Below, piece by piece: positions 1 to 7,785 of a stretch of 21,498 nucleotides of DNA (positions are counted from its first letter, which is position 1; each line of letters starts with the position of its first letter). This DNA comes from an uncultured Odoribacter sp. (GTDB taxonomy: Bacteria > Bacteroidota > Bacteroidia > Bacteroidales > Marinifilaceae): contig CAJUQA010000030.1 in NCBI GenBank assembly GCA_910588375.1, positions 1 through 21,498 of the forward strand, in the 5' to 3' direction. The translations under genes and the position numbers were made by a program. The notes under the pieces were generated by a model. The model made no database searches, was not told the DNA's origin, and saw only the letters and a list, made by a program, of their open reading frames with translations.

Positions 1-77
1 CATATGCCCGTTATATCTTGTGAAAAAAGCGGGAGTGTACAAAAAAGCCCAATGAGAAATAAATAGGTTTTCATCAT
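1..77 (-). CDS. N-terminus of a divergent exported protein (partial)
   Basis: Reading leftwards from an ATG at 77 (or a second at 74), an open frame runs to the window edge and gives 25 residues. They begin MMKTYLFLIGLF, continue CTLPLFSQDITGI, and have no stop. This is a textbook Bacteroidetes signal peptide: a positive start, a hydrophobic core and a probable cleavage before the Q of FSQ. The mature start QDITGI resembles the opening of proteins with a carboxypeptidase-regulatory-like domain (such as outer-membrane receptors), but two or three residues cannot settle that. It is divergent from the ECF sigma gene with about 100 bases between the starts. The mature function is unknown. Confidence 0.55.
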   Translation of the reverse strand, partial: MMKTYLFLIGLFCTLPLFSQDITGI

Positions 78-108
78 GTTCAATATTTGTTTTAAAACGC
101 TTAAAAGT

Positions 109-122
109 AAAAAAAGGGGGGG
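109..122. promoter_or_regulatory. A7G7 homopolymer block in the divergent promoter region
   Basis: Seven A followed by seven G on the plus strand lie between the divergent gene starting at 77 (minus) and the sigma factor gene at 181. Read on the minus strand, towards the divergent gene, it is C7T7. A C6T6 block stands in the same orientation upstream of fecR (962-973). It may be a promoter element, a slippage-prone tract or chance. No other function is visible. Confidence 0.3.
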
Positions 123-151
123 AAGTAGTTCTAAAAATTTAGGTTAACTTA

Positions 152-159
152 TATCTTTG
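152..159 (+). promoter_or_regulatory. Possible -7 promoter element for the ECF sigma gene
   Basis: TATCTTTG matches the Bacteroidetes -7 consensus TAnnTTTG and ends 21 bases before the ATG at 181, giving a leader of roughly 15 bases. No good TTTG is present at the expected -33 spacing, so the assignment rests on one element. Confidence 0.4.
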
Positions 160-180
160 TCATTATAAAATCGAAAATAA

Positions 181-744
181 ATGCTGATTTCAGACACTGA
201 ACTTTTGCTAAAATATCTGTCACAGAAAGATAACAGAGCTTATCGTCATTTATACAGTGTATATTATACGGCACTGAAATCGTTGGCTTATTATTATGTG
301 AAAGATGAACATGTGGCAGCTGATTTGGTACAAGAGGTATTTGTTTCTTTACTGGAAGTTTCTTATCGTTTTACAACTGCCGATGAAGTGAAATATTTTC
401 TTTACAGTGCTTTAAAAAACAAATGTATCAGTTATTACCGTAAACAGAAAGTACGGGATAAATATAAACTGTCAGTATTGCGTTCCAATAATCAATTGGA
501 GCATTTTTGGGAAAAAGTTCTGGAGGAGGATGTGTATGCTCATCTGATGGCGGCTATTGATACTTTGCCGCCTCAATGCCGCTTGGTGATGCAACTTTCG
601 CTGGAAGGACTGAAAATTTCTGAAATTGCTGCTCAGCTTCATATTTCAGAGGAAACAGTAAAGGATCATAAAAAAAACGGGAAACGCAAACTATTACAAT
701 TGCTTGATAATCCTTTCCTCTGTGTTTTAATATCTTTTTTATAA
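181..744 (+). CDS. ECF-type RNA polymerase sigma factor
   Basis: This 187-residue protein has the size and two-domain layout of Bacteroidetes ECF sigma-70 factors. Region 2 lies at about residues 20-90 and contains the DLVQEVFVSLL core-binding helix near 48-58. Region 4 lies at about 120-175, with LPPQCRLVMQL, then the helix-turn-helix ISEIAAQLHISEETVKDH, which reads the -35 element. Family knowledge says such factors are held inactive by a FecR-type anti-sigma factor and released by an outer-membrane receptor signal. The partners are here: FecR starts 273 bases downstream and an STN-domain SusC follows. The hydrophobic C-terminal tail (FLCVLISFL) is slightly longer than usual and has no clear role. 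The ATG at 181 follows closely on a -7-like motif. Confidence 0.93.
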   Translation: MLISDTELLLKYLSQKDNRAYRHLYSVYYTALKSLAYYYVKDEHVAADLVQEVFVSLLEVSYRFTTADEVKYFLYSALKNKCISYYRKQKVRDKYKLSVLRSNNQLEHFWEKVLEEDVYAHLMAAIDTLPPQCRLVMQLSLEGLKISEIAAQLHISEETVKDHKKNGKRKLLQLLDNPFLCVLISFL

Positions 745-914
745 AATCTTTGGGTATTTATATATATTCCAAATATCATTTCAATAACTGTCTGTCCTCG
801 GATTTGCTTTTGGTGGAAGCGGGTAATTGGTATTTAACTCACTAATCTGTAGTGTATGATTTACCGTAGTGCAATGTGTCAAGACAGTGATTACATCTTA
901 TTCAACTCCAATTC

Positions 915-933
915 ATATCTTACATAAAGATAT
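915..933. repeat. AT-rich inverted repeat upstream of fecR
   Basis: ATATCTT and AAGATAT form a perfect 7-base inverted repeat around a 5-base spacer, about 40 bases upstream of the putative -33 element of fecR. A second short one, CACTA and TAGTG with 5 bases between, sits at 840-854. The rest of the 745-1017 gap holds no recognisable gene. These could be operator half-sites, or background in AT-rich DNA. Confidence 0.2.
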
Positions 934-961
934 ATAAATGCCAATCTTTTTGTTTTTACTA

Positions 962-1004
962 CCCCCCTTTTTTGTAAAGTGGTGCGTATTATTTATAGTC
1001 TTTG
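962..1004 (+). promoter_or_regulatory. Putative promoter of the fecR-to-tlpA operon
   Basis: A C6T6G tract (962-974) ends in TTTG, a fit to the -33 element. After 21 bases comes TAGTCTTTG (996-1004), which differs from the -7 consensus TAnnTTTG by one extra base. The ATG at 1018 is only 13 bases on, so the leader would be very short. Alternatively the C/T tract is the recognition element of the neighbouring ECF sigma factor, because a similar tract in the same orientation precedes the divergent gene at 1-77. Confidence 0.4.
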
Positions 1005-1017
1005 AAAAATTGTGAAG

Positions 1018-2196
1018 ATGCAAGATTTGTGTAATCATAAAAGATTTTTTGAATTGTCCGGATTAATATCCGGTTTTTTGTCCGGGACGCTATCGCAAAA
1101 GCAGCATGAAGAGTTAGATTCCTGGTTGTCCGGTAGCGAGGAACACCGGGCCTTGTTCAGCCGGATTTGTGCAGAACAAACAATGCGGGATAAAATTCAT
1201 AATTACCGTCAGGAAGAAGTACAGTCTGCTTTTCATGATTTTTTGCAGAGACGCCGGCAATTGACTTTTAGGCGGAGAATTTACCGATGGGTAGCTTGTG
1301 CTGTATTGATATTGTTGGTGGGAGGTGGTTGGTTACAATGGCAGGCGATAAAACCGGATTTGTTGCCTGATAGCGTGTTGTCTCAAGAGGCGGAAGTGCC
1401 TGATAGCAGCAGGCGACCTGTTTTGACTCTGGCTTCCGGAGTACGGATTGTAATACCGGAAGGAGGATTACTGTCAGAGGATACAGTATCGGGGCAACAA
1501 ATGATAGCAGCAAATGTTTTTTCAGAGTCCGGTGCAGGTGCTTTTTCAACCTCTGAATTGACTCATAATACAGTGAGTGTACCGCCGATGTGTGATTTTC
1601 AGTTTATTCTCAGCGATGGAACGAAAGTATGGATGAATGCGGCTTCTTCTTTGCGTTATCCTGTAAAATTTGCTGCGGATTCCCGGACCATATATGTCAG
1701 CGGAGAAGTTTATCTGGAGGTAGCAAAAGATACCTGCCGTCCTTTTTCGGTGGTGACGGACGGTATGCGTATAGAAGTTTTAGGCACTTGTTTTAATGTG
1801 CGCGCTTATCCGCATGAGCAGGAAACGAGAATCACTTTAGCAGAAGGAAGAGTAGCAGCCCGGGTAGGAGAGAAAAAGTATACCCTTATTCCCGGAAATC
1901 AGTTGTCTTTGGAGGAAAGTTCCGAAAAGATAAATATCCGGTCGGTGGATGTTGACGAAGTGCTATCCTGGAAACGGGGATTCTATGTGTTTAAAAAATG
2001 CAATTTGGCAGAGGTGGCTTCAACTTTACAATGTTGGTACGATGTGGAAATTGTATTGAAGGGAGAAGTGGCCGCCCGTACAACTTATACAGGTGTGGTG
2101 AATAAAGAAGAAACGATAGAAGTATTTCTGGCCCGTTTGGAAAAAGTGTCGGATGTAAAATACTCCCGGGTGGGGAATGTGGTGATGATTCAATAG
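1018..2196 (+). CDS. FecR-family anti-sigma factor / signal transducer
   Basis: This is a 392-residue inner-membrane protein. Residues 1-90 form the cytoplasmic anti-sigma part. One membrane helix lies at about 91-108 (WVACAVLILLVGGGWLQW). The periplasmic part carries the FecR domain (about 190-290, with LSDGTKVWMNAASSLRYP and VSGEVYLEVAKD) and ends in a DUF4974-type domain (about 318-392) that is expected to contact the STN domain of the receptor. It should hold the sigma factor encoded at 181-744 until the SusC receptor signals. An in-frame GTG at 1012 could extend it by two residues; I prefer the ATG at 1018. It is the first gene of the co-directional block, with 33 bases to the next gene. 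Confidence 0.93.
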   Translation: MQDLCNHKRFFELSGLISGFLSGTLSQKQHEELDSWLSGSEEHRALFSRICAEQTMRDKIHNYRQEEVQSAFHDFLQRRRQLTFRRRIYRWVACAVLILLVGGGWLQWQAIKPDLLPDSVLSQEAEVPDSSRRPVLTLASGVRIVIPEGGLLSEDTVSGQQMIAANVFSESGAGAFSTSELTHNTVSVPPMCDFQFILSDGTKVWMNAASSLRYPVKFAADSRTIYVSGEVYLEVAKDTCRPFSVVTDGMRIEVLGTCFNVRAYPHEQETRITLAEGRVAARVGEKKYTLIPGNQLSLEESSEKINIRSVDVDEVLSWKRGFYVFKKCNLAEVASTLQCWYDVEIVLKGEVAARTTYTGVVNKEETIEVFLARLEKVSDVKYSRVGNVVMIQ

Positions 2197-2229
2197 ATAA
2201 TTATACAATATCAATTAAAAACCAAACTA

Positions 2230-3369
2230 ATGAAAAAGTGGATAATCTTAGGATGTTGCCTATTGGTGGCAGAGTGGACGTTCGGACAACAGAACGGGAA
2301 AACGGCATCCGGAAATGCGAAAGCGTATGAAATCAACGGTGGTATCAGTGGTGAATACCGTGGAAAAGTGTATTTGGTGAAGGAGGAGCGTATACACGGA
2401 CCTCAGACGCGTATTGACAGTTGTGAGGTTGTGGATGGGCGTTTCCGTTTTACCGGTGAGGCACCGGAGCATTCTGTTATCCATTTTATCCAGAGTGCAG
2501 ACGGACAATTGGCACCGATATTCCTGGAGCCGGGAAACATCCGGATGCGCATGCGTGCTGACTATTTCTTAGGAGCCAGGAGTGAAGGTTCTGTCAACAA
2601 TAATTTATGGAATTTGCATCAGTTGTTTGTTGAATATAAAAAAGACAGTATCCGGCTGGCAGCTATTACAGACTGGGCGCGTTTTGGAATGGGGACTCCC
2701 GAACAGCAGGCTGAGAATTTCAATTACCGAACCCGTTTCCAGAACGAAAGCAAGCTGGAGATGGAAAAAGGCATGGTGAAGTATTATAAAGAATTGGCTT
2801 TTGCGCCTTTCATTCTTTTGTTTGAGATGACCGGCGAGCTGTCGTTGGATGAGTTGAAAGCCTTGCGCGGTCAATTGGACACTTGCCTGAATAACCATCC
2901 TTACACCAAAGAGTTGGACGAGGTGATAGCCAATAAAGAGTTCAAGGTTGGCTGTGAAGCACCGGCTTTTGTCATTCGCAGTATGAACGGTGAAGAAATA
3001 GAATTGAAAAATTATGCCGGAAAATATGTTTTGTTGGATTTCTGGGCTTCCTGGTGTGGTCCCTGTCGTCGGGAAATGCCGAATGTGGTGAAGCTTTACA
3101 AGGAATGTAAAGGAAAAGGTCTGGAGATTATCGGTATATCCCTGGACAAAAAAGAAGCCGATTGGAAAAAAGCAGTGAAGGATTTGGGTATGACCTGGCC
3201 GCAGGCCTGTGATTTTTTAGTGTGGGAAGGTCCGGTGGCCCGGAAATATAATCTGAGCGCGGTGCCTTATACCGTATTGATTAATCCGGAAGGGAAAGTG
3301 GAAGCACTTAACTTGCGTGGACAGCAATTGGTGGATACTGTCAAATCTTTGTTGAAAAAGAAAAAATAG
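2230..3369 (+). CDS. TlpA-family periplasmic thiol-disulfide protein with DUF4369-like N-domain
   Basis: This 379-residue exported protein has a signal peptide with probable cleavage around TFGQ (residue 20). Residues ~33-110 form a beta-rich DUF4369-like domain, followed by a helical linker (~120-235). The TlpA/thioredoxin domain starts near 240 (CEAPAFVIRSMNGEEIEL). The active site is WCGPC (CGPC at 276-279) in a typical ASWCGPCRREMPN setting, and the cis-proline is in AVPYTVLI (P346). It probably reduces or shuffles disulfides in the periplasm, perhaps in imported peptides or in outer-membrane partners. It is 33 bases after fecR and 6 before the next gene, so very likely co-transcribed. 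A second, divergent TlpA closes the same block. Confidence 0.92.
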   Translation: MKKWIILGCCLLVAEWTFGQQNGKTASGNAKAYEINGGISGEYRGKVYLVKEERIHGPQTRIDSCEVVDGRFRFTGEAPEHSVIHFIQSADGQLAPIFLEPGNIRMRMRADYFLGARSEGSVNNNLWNLHQLFVEYKKDSIRLAAITDWARFGMGTPEQQAENFNYRTRFQNESKLEMEKGMVKYYKELAFAPFILLFEMTGELSLDELKALRGQLDTCLNNHPYTKELDEVIANKEFKVGCEAPAFVIRSMNGEEIELKNYAGKYVLLDFWASWCGPCRREMPNVVKLYKECKGKGLEIIGISLDKKEADWKKAVKDLGMTWPQACDFLVWEGPVARKYNLSAVPYTVLINPEGKVEALNLRGQQLVDTVKSLLKKKK

Positions 3370-3375
3370 ATTGTT

Positions 3376-4350
3376 ATGAAAAAATGGTTTTTAGGGGTGT
3401 GCGGTTGTTTGCTCGTCATAGGGTTGCAAGCACAGAAAATAACTAAAATCAGTGCTGTTGCCGATGGTTATAATGGTAAGGTAATTGACTTTGAATTTAT
3501 TGATAATCCGGACAATAATATGCAATTTCCTTATGTTTCGGGGCAGCGTATGGAATTTGAAGTGGAATTGCAAGAACCGGCGTTGGTCAAAATCAATCTG
3601 TGGCTGTGGCTGATAGTGTGTCCGGGTGACGAGATTCATGCAGATATTCATTATAGCGGAAAAAATTACCGGACAGCGGAGTTTAGCGGAACCCCTTCGG
3701 CGGTGGCCCTCAATGAAGCCATTCGTGACGGACGTAATCACCGGATTGCCGGACGTTATAAGACTAATCCGCTTGCGGCAGTAGTGACGCAGGTGCCGGC
3801 AGACAAATATTATGCAGAGACGCAGGCCAACTGGAAGAAGGAGCAGGAGTTGCTGGAGGCGGTGCGTTCCCGCGTAAATCCTTTTGCTTATGAATATGTT
3901 TATGCGGAGTTGGAAGGCATGTATCTTTCCAATTTAGTGAAATATCCTTATATCGTGTCGGATGTGGCGAAAAAGCATATCGGTGATTGTATTCCCGCCG
4001 GTTATTGGAATGTGCTGGATGGTTATCGGGTGAAAGATTCCAAAGCTGCGTTGAAAAGTTTTACTTATAAAAGCTGGTTGCTTGATTATAAGGAGTATAC
4101 CGACAAACTGAAAGCCCGGAATGCCGGACAAGAGTGGAAGTATGTCAGGGATTTACAGAAGTCCTATGACGGCTTGGTGGCTTTTTATGACGGGGATGTC
4201 CGGGATGCCGCTTTGTATATTCTGTTTTACAATGCACTGACCTCCCAACGGGATGATTTTGACCTGATTGCCAAACTCAGCAAAGAGTATTTCAAAAAAT
4301 ACAATAAAGACAAAACTTATAGAAAAGAATTGACTGAAATGCAGAAATAG
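3376..4350 (+). CDS. Exported TlpA-like protein lacking the thioredoxin domain; function unknown
   Basis: This is a 324-residue protein with a signal peptide (cleavage near LQAQ, residue 20). The next ~90 residues look like the DUF4369-type beta domain of its TlpA neighbours; the stretch LIVCPGDEIHADIHY resembles the PGDxI motif of those domains. The rest is helical and rich in Lys and Tyr. It ends at KELTEMQK, about where TlpA proteins begin their thioredoxin domain, and contains no CxxC. The stop is a normal TAG and no thioredoxin remnant follows in the 47 bases before susC, so it reads as a complete, non-catalytic relative rather than a frameshift. It starts 6 bases after the TlpA gene. 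It may act as a binding or scaffold partner of TlpA; this is inference. Confidence 0.8.
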   Translation: MKKWFLGVCGCLLVIGLQAQKITKISAVADGYNGKVIDFEFIDNPDNNMQFPYVSGQRMEFEVELQEPALVKINLWLWLIVCPGDEIHADIHYSGKNYRTAEFSGTPSAVALNEAIRDGRNHRIAGRYKTNPLAAVVTQVPADKYYAETQANWKKEQELLEAVRSRVNPFAYEYVYAELEGMYLSNLVKYPYIVSDVAKKHIGDCIPAGYWNVLDGYRVKDSKAALKSFTYKSWLLDYKEYTDKLKARNAGQEWKYVRDLQKSYDGLVAFYDGDVRDAALYILFYNALTSQRDDFDLIAKLSKEYFKKYNKDKTYRKELTEMQK

Positions 4351-4397
4351 GCCTGTGTGTAAGTCGATGTGCGTTTACTAACTTAAATATTTAAATT

Positions 4398-7300
4398 ATG
4401 TGGAAAAAAAGACTATTACAAGGTATGTCAGGATACCGATTCCTTGTTTTTGCCTTGTTTATGCTGGTTTTTTCCGGAGGATTGAGGGCTGCCGGAGAGG
4501 ATGAGTACCAGAAAAAGAAAATTTCACTGCAGGCAACCAATGAAACAGTGGAGGAGGTATTGAATAAAATCGGTAAAGCGGCGGATATTCGTTTCTTTTA
4601 CAATCATTCAGCTTTTGATTTTTCGAAAAAGATTACTATCGATATCAAGGATCAGGAATTGCGTAATATAGTGTTACAAGTGTTGTCAGATTATTCCGTG
4701 GATATAGAATATCAACTGAATCACACGGTTGTGTTGCGTCCGAAAACCCCAATGTCTTCTATCGGCGTGCAGAAAGTGAACGGTACGGTCATTGATGCTA
4801 AAAACGGGGAGGCTTTGGTCGGAGCGAGTATTGTTTTGAAAGAACAGCGGGGTGTGGGAGTTGTAACGGATGTGGACGGAAAATTTCATGTCGAATTGAT
4901 AGCGGGTGGTGCGACGGCATTGGTTGTTAGTTTTATCGGTTATCAGACCGAAGAGGTGAAATTGCCGACAACCGGCAATCTGGAAAATGTGACGGTGAAA
5001 ATGACTCCCGTAGCTGCCGAGTTGGAAGGTGTGGTGGTGACGGGTATGGCACCCAGGAAAGTTTCCGGTTTTACCGGCCGTTACGTTACGGTGAAGGGAG
5101 AAGAGTTAAAACGACTCAACCCGAATAATTTGTTGCAGGCATTGTCTATATTCGATCCGAGTTTTCATGTTATAGAGAACAATCAGTATGGTTCGGACCC
5201 GAATAAATTGCCGGAATTTCGGTTGCGTGGAGATGTGCAATTGGGGGCCAGCGACCCGACTAATTTCCAGATGATGATGGGAGATTATTCCAATCGTCCC
5301 AATATGCCCTTGTTTATTTTGGATGGTTTTGAAACTTCCTTGCAGCGGATTGTCGATTTGGATCCGGAGCGAGTGGAGTCCATCACGATATTGAAAGATG
5401 CTGCCGGTACGGCGATGTATGGTTCGAAGGCCTCCAACGGGGTGATTGTATTCGAGACCAAGAAACCGAAACCGGGTGCGCTGACCTTGAATTACAGCGG
5501 GAATGTCGGTGTTTCCGTGCCGGACCTTTCGGATTATAATCTGATGAATGCTTCCGAGAAATTGGAATATGAACGCCGTGCCGGATTGTTTTCCACTACT
5601 GATATGTTGAATTACTACAACAGGTACAAAGAGGAGGTTTTGCGCGGAGTCAATACGTATTGGTTGTCGCAACCGTTGCGTACTGCTGTTACCCACCGTC
5701 ATACATTGGGCATTGAAGGCGGAGACGAGGCTATCCGTTATTCTTTGGGCCTGAATTACGGCAGTGAATACGGAGTCATGAAGGGTTCGGACCGTACCAA
5801 TGTGGGATTAAATTTAGTATTGTCCTATCGCCGGAAGAAATGGAATATCAGCAACTCATTGAATATGACGAATACGGATGCAAACAATTCGCCTTACGGT
5901 TCATTTTCAGAGTATACGAAGTTGAATCCTTATTACCGTCTGACGGATGAAAACGGACAATACCAGAACGTCATTGAAATGAAACCGATGGCTGCCGGAA
6001 GTAATCGGGTAACGATTACCAATCCGTTGTATAATACGCAGTTTCCGTATAAAGATTTGACGAAAAATTTCAGCGTAGTGGATAATTTTTCTTTGGAGTA
6101 TGCGATTTTGGATAATTTGCGTGTAAACGGCCAGGTATCGTTTACCAAGAGCCATGCAAGGTCTGAGCAATTCAAATCATCACATCATACAGATTTTGCA
6201 CCTGAAAAAGTAGAAGATATCACCCAACGCGGTACTTATGCAAAAAGCATAGGTGAGTCGATAGGATGGAGTGCAAATGCTTCATTGAATTATAATTACG
6301 TAAAAGGCAAGCATGGGTTATTTGCGTTGGCACGATGGAATGTTGAATCATCTAAAAGCGATGGTGTCAATCTGTCTGCCAAAGGTTTTCCGGACGATAA
6401 CATGACGGATTTCCTGTTTGCTTTTGAGATGGACCGGGATGTGAATGGTAATGAATCTACGAATCGGTCGGTGGGTGTCTTGGGTAGTTTGAACTATATG
6501 TATGACCAACGCTATTCTGTGGATTTCAATGTTCATGGTGATATTTCTTCGCAGTTTGGTTCGGATACCAAGATGGCACCTTTCTGGTCGGTGGGTGTCC
6601 GCTGGAACATGCAGCGGGAAAAATGGCTGGCCGGAACAATTATTTCCAACCTGACGCTGACAGCCAACATGGGTGTTACCGGTTCGCAGAGTTATTCTCC
6701 TTATCAGGCAAAAGAAACTTATTCTTTTACTGACCTGATGTTTCCTTATCCGGGAGCGGATGTTTTGGGGGCGCAGTTGATGGGAATCGGTAATCCTGCG
6801 TTGAAATGGTCGAAGACAAAAGCGAAATCGGTGAATTTGGAGGTCGGTTTATGGAACAGCCGTTTGAATTTATCCGCTTCTTATTATCACAATTATACAG
6901 ACCAGATGTTACTGTCGACAAACATTCAGCCTTCAACAGGTTTTCCGACATTGACGCGGAATGTCGGCGCGGTGTTGAATGAGGGTATTGACGTTACTTT
7001 AAACGGTTTGTTGATCAGTGATTATGAGCGGCAAATCCAATGGTCCTTAGGTGTGAACTTTACCCATAACCGGAACGTGATCAAGAAACTTTCCAATGAA
7101 TTGAAGGAAATGAACCAGAATAATCTGAACAATCGGAATGAGATTTTGCCGATTTATGAGGAAGGCGAATCCACTTCGGTAATCAAATTAGTGCCTTCGT
7201 TAGGAATTGATCCTGCTACAGGAGAGGAACTATTCCGGAAATTGAACGGAGAGAAAACCTTTGTCTGGGATGCTGCCGACAAAATACCGGTGGGTGATAC

Positions 7301-7772
7301 AGAGCCCAAGGTGCGTGGAACCATTCCTTCCTCGTTTATGTGGAAGAATCTGAGTGTAAACTTAGGATTTTCTTTCCAATGGGGAGCTGACCGTTTCAAT
7401 CAGACTTTATTGGATAAGATTGAAAATTCGAATATTTCCGGAAATGTGGATAAACGGGCCGGTGGTGCCGACCGTTGGAGTCCGACGAACCGTTATGCGA
7501 AGTATAAGAAAATCAGTATTGAAGACCAGCATACTCCGACAAGTACCCGTTTCTTGCAGCGTTACAATGAGTTTGCATTCACTTCAGTAGCTATCGGCTA
7601 CCGTTTCGAACCGAAGTATTTCAAGTTCCTGGAAACGTGTAAAATCGCCAGTCTGTCGCTGAATGCTTCCATGCAGGATATCGGCCGGATTTCCACAGTG
7701 AAACAGGAACGGGGATTGGATTATCCGTTTGCCCGGAGTTTCAATCTTTCTGTGTCTGTGTTGTTTAATTAA
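4398..7772 (+). CDS. SusC/RagA-family TonB-dependent outer-membrane receptor with STN signalling domain
   Basis: This is a 1124-residue protein. After the signal peptide (~1-32, cleavage near LRAA) come an STN domain (~40-115), a carboxypeptidase-regulatory-like domain (~125-205, with VNGTVIDAKNGEALVGAS), the plug domain (~210-360, with PLFILDGFE, LDPERVESITILKDAAGTAM and YGSKASNGVIVFETKKPK) and a beta-barrel ending in NLSVSVLFN with a C-terminal aromatic residue. It imports substrate across the outer membrane with SusD, powered by TonB. The STN domain is the part that signals to FecR in the family, which ties this receptor to the upstream regulators. SusD follows 13 bases later. The nature of the substrate cannot be read from the sequence; the adjoining protease suggests peptides. 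Confidence 0.95.
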   Translation: MWKKRLLQGMSGYRFLVFALFMLVFSGGLRAAGEDEYQKKKISLQATNETVEEVLNKIGKAADIRFFYNHSAFDFSKKITIDIKDQELRNIVLQVLSDYSVDIEYQLNHTVVLRPKTPMSSIGVQKVNGTVIDAKNGEALVGASIVLKEQRGVGVVTDVDGKFHVELIAGGATALVVSFIGYQTEEVKLPTTGNLENVTVKMTPVAAELEGVVVTGMAPRKVSGFTGRYVTVKGEELKRLNPNNLLQALSIFDPSFHVIENNQYGSDPNKLPEFRLRGDVQLGASDPTNFQMMMGDYSNRPNMPLFILDGFETSLQRIVDLDPERVESITILKDAAGTAMYGSKASNGVIVFETKKPKPGALTLNYSGNVGVSVPDLSDYNLMNASEKLEYERRAGLFSTTDMLNYYNRYKEEVLRGVNTYWLSQPLRTAVTHRHTLGIEGGDEAIRYSLGLNYGSEYGVMKGSDRTNVGLNLVLSYRRKKWNISNSLNMTNTDANNSPYGSFSEYTKLNPYYRLTDENGQYQNVIEMKPMAAGSNRVTITNPLYNTQFPYKDLTKNFSVVDNFSLEYAILDNLRVNGQVSFTKSHARSEQFKSSHHTDFAPEKVEDITQRGTYAKSIGESIGWSANASLNYNYVKGKHGLFALARWNVESSKSDGVNLSAKGFPDDNMTDFLFAFEMDRDVNGNESTNRSVGVLGSLNYMYDQRYSVDFNVHGDISSQFGSDTKMAPFWSVGVRWNMQREKWLAGTIISNLTLTANMGVTGSQSYSPYQAKETYSFTDLMFPYPGADVLGAQLMGIGNPALKWSKTKAKSVNLEVGLWNSRLNLSASYYHNYTDQMLLSTNIQPSTGFPTLTRNVGAVLNEGIDVTLNGLLISDYERQIQWSLGVNFTHNRNVIKKLSNELKEMNQNNLNNRNEILPIYEEGESTSVIKLVPSLGIDPATGEELFRKLNGEKTFVWDAADKIPVGDTEPKVRGTIPSSFMWKNLSVNLGFSFQWGADRFNQTLLDKIENSNISGNVDKRAGGADRWSPTNRYAKYKKISIEDQHTPTSTRFLQRYNEFAFTSVAIGYRFEPKYFKFLETCKIASLSLNASMQDIGRISTVKQERGLDYPFARSFNLSVSVLFN

Positions 7773-7778
7773 TAAGAG

Positions 7779-7783
7779 GGAGG
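7779..7783 (+). promoter_or_regulatory. Shine-Dalgarno site of susD
   Basis: GGAGG is a perfect anti-SD match, unusual in Bacteroidetes, where most genes (including the others here) lack one. It lies 2 bases before the ATG at 7786 and 5 before the ATG at 7789, which favours the second start. It may boost SusD translation relative to SusC. Confidence 0.45.
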
Positions 7784-7785
7784 TT

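Noticed and set aside
1012..1017. GTG start for fecR two codons upstream
   Set aside because: The ATG at 1018 is in frame and closer to the usual start; no Shine-Dalgarno supports the GTG.
745..1017. Possible small gene or RNA between sigma and fecR
   Set aside because: No open frame with recognisable content and no convincing RNA structure; only short inverted repeats and promoter-like motifs are present.
4351..4397. Separate promoter directly before susC
   Set aside because: No TAnnTTTG element is present in the 47-base gap; susC is most simply read from the upstream promoter.
5106..5702. Minus-strand open frame (198 residues) opposite the plug domain of susC
   Set aside because: It is antisense to conserved SusC motifs, has no domain or promoter, and is a shadow of the real gene.
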